Of a stretch of 64,000 nucleotides of DNA, positions 57,154 through 64,000 are shown in pieces. The DNA is taken from the NCBI GenBank assembly GCA_026122225.1, contig JANEZZ010001865.1, positions 248,001 to 312,000 on the forward strand. The letters run 5' to 3'. The notes under the pieces are model-generated. The model saw nothing but the letters and a program-made list of their open reading frames with translations, was not told the DNA's origin and made no database searches. The translations under genes were made by a program, and so were the position numbers. The DNA comes from Heloderma charlesbogerti (taxonomy: Eukaryota; Chordata; Lepidosauria; Squamata; Helodermatidae). Positions within the stretch are counted from its first letter, which is position 1, and the number at the start of each line of letters is the position of its first letter.

Positions 57154-57160
57154 TACTTGT

Positions 57161-57449
57161 AAGCTGCCTTGGTAGGATTTGTATCCTGAAAGGCGGCCTA
57201 CAAATAATTGAAACAAATAGATGAATAAAGAAGTAAATCTGGTATCTCCAGTGTGGTGCCCTTGTGCACCGATGTGCCCACAGATGCCTCTCTTGACGTC
57301 TACCGGGCTCCTTGTCCCTCCTGATTTTTATTTAATTTCTTAAGGTTTTTTTTTAATTTAAAAACTGTTTAATAACTAGAAGGCTGGCATGCTGCAAAGC
57401 AAAGTGCTGCCCTCCAGCGCCATCTTTACTTGGGTTTGTGTTTTGGAGC
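57161..57449. other. LINE tail, then unassigned
   Basis: The outer LINE tail ends near 57235 (GATGAATAAAGAAGTAAAT). The rest is unassigned with a T-run near 57347. Confidence 0.5.
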
Positions 57450-57662
57450 TTAGACCCCCCCCATCTCCGCATTGTACTTAGATTCTTGGGCAGGTTCTTT
57501 TAGTCTCACCAGTTTGCCTGCTGGGAAACAAGTGTTTTGTGAACAGCCATGCCCTTTTTTATGAATGGGCAAGCCCCACCATGTCAGCCATTTTGTGAGA
57601 GCACCCACAACACTATCAACATTCCAGATGTGCCCAGTGACCCAAAAAGGTTGGGGAACCCT
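57450..57662 (-). mobile_element. hAT-like MITE (family 3)
   Basis: Read on the minus strand it starts CAGGGTTCCCCAACCTTTTT, a Charlie-like hAT terminus, then GTGTTGTGGGTGCTC and CACAAAATGGCTGAC. It is the antisense partner of 12881-13055. Confidence 0.72.
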
Positions 57663-58760
57663 GTTCTTAATGTTATGCTTGGGAGGTGGAAAACTCACCA
57701 TGAGGACATTGTGCCGCTGTGGCAACTGTAATGTAGGCCAGGTCTGAGCCAGTTCCCATAGCTATGTAGAGCACCATACATGGAGTTGCTCCTGCCCTGG
57801 CAAAACTTTACACATGTCTGATTCTGGTTCTCAAATAAACTTGACCCAAGCCTGATCCACCAAAAGTTCTTGGTTTCATAAAAATGGCAGTTTCCTAATG
57901 GGTGAGTAAACACTGTCAGTAATGCAGTTAAGGATAGCCAGTCAACCCCTGCAAGAGAGACATTTTGTAAATACTTAAATTAGCTGTCTTGGATATTCCA
58001 AACCTTTGATAAATATTGTTGTTCATGCAGGCCAAAAGAAAGAAAGGAAATAAAGAAAAGAAAGCTAAATCATTTTTCTTTTTGTATCTCAGACATCCGT
58101 GTTGAGTGCTACATAATCTTTGGATTCATGTGTCGGACAATTACTGTCTAATTAATTAATCATCTGATAATTAAAATGACCTCCTTTTGGCTGATACCTG
58201 AGCTGTGCGAGGTTCAAAGGAAACTTGACACATCGTGTTGTGTCCTGTTCCAGCATGACCTACAGGCATGTTATCGTGTTATGTCAAATCTGGTTTTCCA
58301 CAAGGAAAGCAAGCCAAGGTACAAATTAAAGGAGACGGGGGAGGAAGGGGCACAGCTGTACAGGATTAGAAGCTGTATAACTGGTCCTTCTACCTGGCAG
58401 AACACACACACAAGGAAACTTCCAAGAACATCCGCACACAAGCCTAGGATGGTAGGTGTTGGATATGCTACGGGGCATTGTGCCATTGTAGGGAAAGAAC
58501 ATGTTGCACGCCAGTTAAATTAGCTAAGCCACTGATATGGGCTACAGCCACCATAGGTAGAGTTTAAGGGAGCAGGCAGAGAGAAGTAGAACTGACTGCA
58601 GACCAAGATTGTTGACTTAGCCCAACAGCCTTCAGCCTTTCCAGCCCCACCCTTAACCTGGACCAATAACAAGATGGGGCCTACTTTTACTTGTATAACA
58701 CACATGCTCTTTAACCCTTGCTCTGTCTGTTTAGGCCTGTCCTCTCTCTTCCTTTCTCAC
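57663..58760. other. No gene or repeat recognised
   Basis: AT-rich, with an adenine/guanine-rich stretch near 58030-58065 and a TAATTAATTAATCATC cluster near 58150. The plus frame at 58176-58523 (115 aa) has no family motif. Exonic content cannot be excluded but is not supported. Confidence 0.4.
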
Positions 58761-59070
58761 AGGGCCGGTGTCAAGGGTAGGCATGGTCGGGGCCCACGGA
58801 CAAGGGTCGCCCTGAAGTTGCTCCTCCTCCTGACCACTGCAACCTGCTTGTTCACCTGCCTCTTGCTCTGGCCCAGACAACAGTGGTGGTGAGAAGGAGG
58901 AGCAGTTCTCTGCATGCCAAGCAAGAAAGTGGGCGCAGTGATAAGAAAGGAGAGGAGGCGCAACAAGCTGGTGACAATGTTGGTGAGAAGCTAGACTCAC
59001 TGATGGAGGGGGCCCATTGGGGGTGCCTTGCCCAAAGGCCCTCAAAAACCTGGAATCAGCACTCTCCCTC
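58761..59070 (-). mobile_element. hAT-like MITE (family 5), copy 2, inverted
   Basis: The plus strand starts CAGGGCCGGTGTCAAGGGTA, the complement of the right end of the 56.06-kb copy, and ends GGGCCCTCAAAAACCTGGAA then TCAGCACTC, the complement of its left end. Confidence 0.78.
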
Positions 59071-60005
59071 TCCTTCTCTCAAATGTGCTTGTAGGGCAGC
59101 TAGTGCCACCTACAATTGCTGGTTCAGACCCTGTTGTAGCTCCCAGTCGACCGATTGAGGTCAAATATGAGCCTATGAAGCTGCCCTTATACATGAAGCT
59201 GCCCTACCATCAGGCAGTGTGAGGCAGCCAGCTCACACAGCAGATGCTGGGAGGGGGCAGCAAGCTGTTGGTGGAGAGAGCTATGTGCCAAGCAGCCTGC
59301 CCTGTGTCCCCTAAGCTGGCCTGCTGCCTTCGGGTGTGGTGGAGGAGGCGCTGCCATCACCAGCGTTGAAGAAAGATGCAACTGCCTGTCCAGTCAGCTT
59401 TTGTACATGGGATGGGAGGGGGCGCCATCTTGTTCTTTGTCTCAAGCAACACATTTCTTGGGCTGACCCAAGTCTTGGAGGTAGAGGTCATTCACAGCTC
59501 TATGTCATGAGATTATTTTTTCTGACTGGAGATTGAACCTGGGGCTTTCTGCATGCAAAGCATGTGCTCCATCACTGGGTGATGGCATCCACAGTTCCCA
59601 GGGAATAACTTCTTACAAGTCTTCTTTTTGCAATGGCAAATCACACAAGGTCACTTGTTGTGAGCCTTGTATATTACACTGTTCCTACAAAGTTCTAGAA
59701 TTTTTCTCTACACGAGACTGTGAGTTGGCTGTTAATCTGCTGTACCTATTTTTCAGTTTTGCTGGAGAACTGACATCTGAGCACTTCACTAACACCCTTT
59801 CCTGTTTTTCTGCTACATAACCTCTAGGCGGCACTGTGGTATAGTGGAATAGCACAACTACACAAGAGGAAATTGTGCTTTCTTTCACTCTCACAATAAA
59901 ATGCTGAATTTTCCCTCCTCTAAAAAAACACGTCAAACATGTTAGCTAGACACAGAAGCAAAATTGTCTAAAGAACCCTGTAAGCAACAGTGAGTAGGAA
60001 ACGAT
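59071..60005. other. Unassigned sequence with an antisense SINE remnant
   Basis: GATTGAACCTGGGGCTTTCT and TGCATGCAAAGCATGTGCTC near 59530-59570 are an antisense tRNA-SINE head of the 50342 type. No gene is recognised. Confidence 0.5.
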
Positions 60006-60251
60006 GAAGGAAAGGTTCCTCCTGTGCAAGCACCAGGTCATTACTGACCCCTAGAGGGACGCCTGCTTACGCTGGCGTTTTCGTGGCAGACTATAGTGGG
60101 GTGGTTTGCCATTGCCTTCCCCAGTCGTGACTACCTTTCCCCCAGCAAGCTGGGTACTCATTTTACCGACCTCGGAAGGATGGAAGGCTGAGTCGACCTG
60201 AGCCAGCTACCTGGGACCCAGCTTCCGCTGGGATCGAACTCAGGTCGTGGG

Positions 60252-60762
60252 TGTCAGGAGGCCCTAGCTGGCCTCTTTCAGTCTACTCCAGTAGCCAACT
60301 CCAGACACAGACAAAGGATTCTTTTCAAGGCTTTATTCCTTTTACAACTTAATAACTCTATCACCAGTGACTAAGCTATGGACAGCAGAGTAATCTATGC
60401 CCCGGGTTGGAAACAGTTGGTCCCCGTTTGAACGAGAATCACTTGCTGAACTTATGGGCTAGGGAGAGCCCCTCCCCTTTTCCCTTGGGTCCTCTGGACG
60501 CAACCTTTGCTTGCGCGCCAAATGGGCGCTATGCCTCCTTTCCGCGCCCTCCATAGCTCGTCGCTCTCTGCATCTGTGTCGAGCATCCGGCCAGCCCTCC
60601 TCCCACGCTCTTTCACTCCCAGGACTGCTATCTATGTTTGGAATGCCAGTAGGAGGAATCTCTGCCTGGAAGGGAAAAGCGTTCTCCTCTCCCACGGATG
60701 GCTGTTCCTCCTCAGAATCAGAACTGCTCTGAGGTTCTATGGACTCAGTGTCCACCCTGACA
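60252..60762 (-). mobile_element. Solo LTR of a Gypsy-like retrotransposon inside a SINE, TSD GTGGG
   Basis: On the plus strand it runs TGTCAGGAGGCC to CACCCTGACA (511 bp). GTGGG at 60247-60251 and 60763-60767 is an exact 5-bp TSD. It is homologous to 44598-45131 in antisense. Confidence 0.93.
60459..60761 (-). CDS. LTR-borne frame, third copy
   Basis: The frame starts at the LTR edge (VRVDTESIEPQ), continues SSSDSEEEQPS and IPNIDSSPGSE, and ends with DARHRCRERRA and RRHSAHLARKQR. It aligns with the 44.6-kb copy without a visible frameshift; changes such as RRRRR to RHRCR are consistent with CpG decay. Confidence 0.5.
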   Translation of the reverse strand, partial: VRVDTESIEPQSSSDSEEEQPSVGEENAFPFQAEIPPTGIPNIDSSPGSERAWEEGWPDARHRCRERRAMEGAERRHSAHLARKQRLRPEDPREKGRGSP

Positions 60763-60957
60763 GTGGGGACAGTTTCAGTTGCAATACTGCCACCTACCAC
60801 TCTGCACCACACAAGGCTCTAAGGAATGATGAGTGCACGATAAATGCTTTAAAGCTGCTACTCTCCATGTAGGAAAATACTTGTTTATTGTGTGAAGTGT
60901 GCCACAAGTGCTTTTCACACTCTAATTACCTCGGAGGGGGGAATCTTGTGCCACATC

Positions 60958-60988
<31 letters not shown>

Positions 60989-61056
60989 TAGGCAGCACAC
61001 ATGATTAACCTCCCTTTCTTCCTCACAACAACCTGTGAGGTAGGTTATGTTGAGAG
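60958..61056 (-). mobile_element. tRNA-derived SINE, 3' part (with (TTTA)n tail)
   Basis: A (TTTA)n run at about 60960-60989 is the antisense tail. CCTCACAACAACCTGTGAGG follows, and the element continues beyond the CR1 at 61929. Confidence 0.8.
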
Positions 61057-61928
61057 ATAGTTAATACCTTGGAAGACAGAAACAATATTCAAAGTGATCT
61101 TGATAGACTAGAGCGCTGGACAGAAAACAACAAAATGACATTTAATAGAGATAAATGCCAAGTTCTGCACCTAGGAAAAAGAAACCAAATGCACAGTTAC
61201 AAGATGGGGGATACGTGGCTCAACAACACTACAAGCGAGAAGGATCTTGGAATTGTTGTCGATCACAAGCTGAATATGAGCCAACAATGTGATGTGGCTG
61301 CAAAAAAGGCCAATGCTCTTTTGGGCTGCATTAATAGAAGCAGAGCTTCCAAATCCCGGGAAGTACTAGTTCCCCTCTACTCAGCACTGGTTAGGCCTCA
61401 TCTGGAGTACTGTGTCCAGTTCTGGGCGCCACACTTTCAGAAGGATGCAGACAAACTGGAGAGGGTTCAGAGGAGGGCAACAAAGACAATCAGGAGACTG
61501 GAAACAAAGCCCAGTGAAGAGAGACTGAAAGAACTGGGCATGTTTAGCCTTGAGAAGAGAAGACTGAGGGGAGATAGGATAGCGTTCTTCAAGTACTTGA
61601 AAGTCTGTCACAGAGAGGAAGGTCGGGATCTCTTCTCAGTCATCCCAGAATGCAGGACACAGAATAATGTGCTCAAGTTACGGGAAGCCAGATTCCGGCT
61701 GAACAGGAAAAACTTCCTGACTGTTAGAGCAACACGACAATGGAACCAATGACCTAGGGAGGTAGTGGGCTCTCCCACAGTGGAGACATTCAAGATGAGG
61801 CTGGACAGCCATCTGTCAGGGATGCTCTGACTTGGATTCCTGCATTGAGTGGGGGGGTTGGACTCGATGGTCTTATAGGCCCCTTCTAACCCTACTATTC
61901 TATAATTCTATGATTCTATGATTCTATG
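61057..61928 (+). mobile_element. CR1 LINE 3' part inserted in a SINE
   Basis: The frame at 61069-61752 (227 aa) carries the CR1 C-terminus: LDRLERWTENNKMTFNRDKC, LHLGKRNQMHSYKMG, GIVVDHKLNMSQQCD, GCINRSRASKSREVL, RATRQWNQ. A TGA near 61750 ends it where LPREVV should follow. The 3' end is the octamer array ATTCTATGATTCTATGAT at about 61905-61928. GATAGT at about 61047-61052 and 61927-61932 is a candidate short TSD, with exact edges uncertain by a few bases. Confidence 0.93.
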
Positions 61929-62030
61929 ATAGTGACTGGCCCAAAGTCACCCAGTGAGCTTCGTGGCTGAGTAGGGATTTGAACCTGGGTCTCTCCATCC
62001 CTATGCCAACACTCTAACCACCTAGGCTTT
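61929..62030 (-). mobile_element. tRNA-derived SINE, head part
   Basis: The minus strand shows GGTGGTTAGAGTGTTGGC and CCCAGGTTCAAATCCC (B box), then CACTGGGTGACTTTGGG. It joins 60958-61056 as one SINE of the 45212 type. Confidence 0.85.
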
Positions 62031-62679
62031 TATTTGGAAGCTAGTGTGGCATAGTGGCTAACACAGGGGTGATGAACCTCAGCCCGGGGGCCAAATCTGG
62101 CCCACCTAGGTTTCCAAACTGATCCTCTGGAGTTCCCCAGATGTCTACGCCCCTTCCCAGGGCCCCAACCCCTTCCCACCAACCATGGGTTTGGTGGGAA
62201 GCACTGGAGGGGAGAGGGAGCACCGGAGGACATTTTGACCAGGGCTCCCACAAATCTGAAGGTGGTCTGTCCTACATTAGAGGACTGTTGTAAGTATTAC
62301 AGAATGCTGTGAATGCCCACGCTAAGATTTTTTTTAAAAAAATCTTAATTTGATTATATTTTCCAGTTAAAATATATTAAAAAATGCAATATACTAAGAT
62401 GTGTAAAAAGAAAAAAATATTGCATACCTTCATTCTTCAATATTACAGTACATTATTATACTATCCAAGTATCTACCCAAATATAAATGTGTATGACTTT
62501 AAAGAAATTCTTATAGTGAAAATAAACAATAACAGTTATATATTTTAAAATACCTTATGATATTCCTGTAGTTTAAACCTTTTACAAAATCCAATTTAAA
62601 AGCTGGGTATTAGTCTTATTTTTAATAGGGCTGCAAGAATTAATCAGTTAAATTGGCAGATGAATCAATCAAAGTTTTA
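62031..62679. other. SINE head, hAT-like terminus, then AT-rich unassigned
   Basis: AGCTAGTGTGGCATAGTGGC at 62040-62059 is another SINE head, followed directly by CAGGGGTGATGAACCTCAGC (62066), a hAT-like terminus whose partner end was not found. From 62320 the sequence is strongly AT-rich without features. Confidence 0.5.
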
Positions 62680-62769
62680 GGCTGCAGTCCTGTGCCCACT
62701 CATTTTGGAGTAAACCCCATTAAACTTAATTGGACTTATGTCTGAGTAGACCTGCATCGGATTGCACTG
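62680..62769. mobile_element. Harbinger-like MITE, second core type, TSD TTA
   Basis: GGCTGCAGTCCTGTGCCCAC on the left, ATCGGATTGCACTG on the right, core CCATTAAACTTAATTGGACT. TTA flanks both sides (62677-62679 and 62770-62772). Confidence 0.88.
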
Positions 62770-62772
62770 TTA

Positions 62773-64000
62773 GTAAATTAACTGGGAGAACACTGAATTG
62801 GTGCGACTGTGAGTTAACAGCACACTGGTTTATCTATTTTGGCTCTGGTGTGTTTCTGTAATAGGGACTGAAAAAGAAAAAGTAGTGTTTCCTCCTTACA
62901 ATGGTGATGGGTTTAAGTTGTCTGTGAGAGCCTATGCAGGGGTGAAGATCTGGCTGGTCTTTACATGAAAAGATTGAGTCAGTTTGTATTTGCAGCCATA
63001 CTTTTTTGACTGTTGGGGAAACATTTTTATTTAAAATTATTTGTGTACCTTTTGCAGGTAATACTCCATTTTGAACATTACGTCATATTGAGCTTACCTG
63101 CTATTCCCTTCCAAGAACTGTGGATTTTCCTTGTTATTCAACTGCTGTATTCTGTTCTGTTTTACTGTTTTGTGTTATATTGCAGGATAGGTCTCCATAT
63201 TTAGTACATATAGTATACACATTGTGGTAGGTGTACTGAGTTCTTGTGATGACCGTCAGTGGGCTGACCCCCCAAAAGAAAAGCATGGATTCCCCAGAAA
63301 ACTAGCAGTTAAAGTTTAGCGACAGCGGATTTGCCCAACCACATCAGATATGCTGATGCTTTCAGAACATGTGGGTGATGCTGGCCTCATCTCCAGGGGA
63401 TATTGGTTTTCGGTATATAATTAATAACAAGAAAACTGTATCCTGACTTGAGGGCCTGCATGAGTATCCTGGAACAAAAAGGGCCATAAATTAACATCAA
63501 TTATGTATTAAAGTTCCAATTAACCTGGCTGATACCGATATACTTTAACAAGGTGCACTTAGATAAAAGAAGCCAACTCTCTAATTACTTGGAATGGGAC
63601 CTTCTGACCCATTCCTCTCTTTTATCCCAACACCAACCTAATGAGGAAGGAAGTGAGAGGTAGGGGACCCATGCAGAAGGTGAGGTTCTGAGCACCACGA
63701 GATGCCCCCTGGGACATGCTTCTACCTTCTTAAAACTGTCAATGATGAATAATTTATTGCTCTCAAAGCCTTTTAACCCTTTGAGGAAGAAGATGATTTA
63801 GGCTCAAAGGGGCAAATGTTCTCCCTGCACTGACTGTTGAGCTCTGTCTACTTTACATATTCATTTCCCTCACGTTTCACATGCTCCACCATTTTGTACT
63901 CATATTATATCTGTGCTGAATTTGTCTCCAACCTTCACCTTGTGGGCCTGCTGTCACTACTATGTGCTACTTAGATTTATGCCCTGTCCGAGGTTTCATG
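62773..64000. other. Unassigned AT-rich sequence to window end
   Basis: No gene is recognised. CTTTGAGGAAGAAGATGA near 63779 loosely resembles the PLE terminal motif at 23486 but lacks both hammerhead core boxes. Confidence 0.45.

Larger units (their letters stand above)
60006..60818 (-). mobile_element. tRNA-derived SINE with BovB-like segment, split by an LTR
   Basis: On the minus strand the head is AGCCTTGTGTGGTGCAGAGT (A-box region). After the LTR at 60252-60762 comes GACCTGAGTTCGATCCCAGC (B box). Further on, GGAAGGCAATGGCAAACC (60110-60120 region) matches a segment near the 5' end of BovB copy B (3478-3518). The element ends near GTGCTTGCACAGGAGG. The two halves join cleanly when the LTR and one CCCAC are removed. 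Confidence 0.88.

Noticed and set aside
58060..58180. Possible exon after TTTTTGTATCTCAG
   Set aside because: A lone acceptor-like site with no supported downstream coding frame or donor.
63779..63815. Second hammerhead-like motif
   Set aside because: TTGAGGAAG is present but neither a CUGANGA box nor a GAAA box follows in the correct spacing.

Overview
The window is vertebrate non-coding DNA from a squamate reptile, most likely a lizard. The assignment rests on the repeats: many BovB (RTE-clade) LINEs, CR1 LINEs with octamer-repeat 3' ends, L2-like 3' ends, a Penelope-like GIY-YIG endonuclease, 5S-rRNA-derived and tRNA-derived SINEs, and dense hAT-like and PIF/Harbinger-like MITEs. BovB abundance argues against birds, crocodiles and turtles. 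The species cannot be fixed from sequence alone.

I found no host exon, tRNA or rRNA gene. Every long reading frame with recognisable protein similarity belongs to a transposable element. Layout: 1-4697, two BovB copies, a nearly intact full-length one inserted antisense into another; 4.7-20.4 kb, mostly unassigned sequence with hAT and Harbinger MITEs, a nested BovB tail, a LINE tail with a 12-bp target-site duplication (TSD) and L2-like tails; 20.4-23.9 kb, a Penelope-like endonuclease, an older BovB and a hammerhead-like motif; 24-28.5 kb, MITEs interrupted by foldback structures; 31.2-31.9, 44.6-45.1 and 60.25-60.76 kb, LTRs carrying the same kind of acidic/Arg-rich reading frame; 35-37.2 kb, BovB and CR1-like tails; 40.2-40.9 kb, a hAT element inside a SINE; 51-53.9 kb, a nested CR1 cluster between 201-bp direct repeats; 54-60 kb, MITEs and a 5S SINE; 60-62 kb, an LTR inside one SINE and a CR1 inside another.

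The window's main value is its nested insertions with readable target-site duplications, which give a relative chronology. The most unusual items are the LTR-borne reading frame, the Penelope endonuclease with a hammerhead-like motif nearby, a tRNA-SINE sharing a segment with the BovB 5' region, a chain of perfect hairpins at 28.2-28.4 kb, and two palindromic MITE families that share termini but not cores. All identities were judged by eye; no database search or folding was run.
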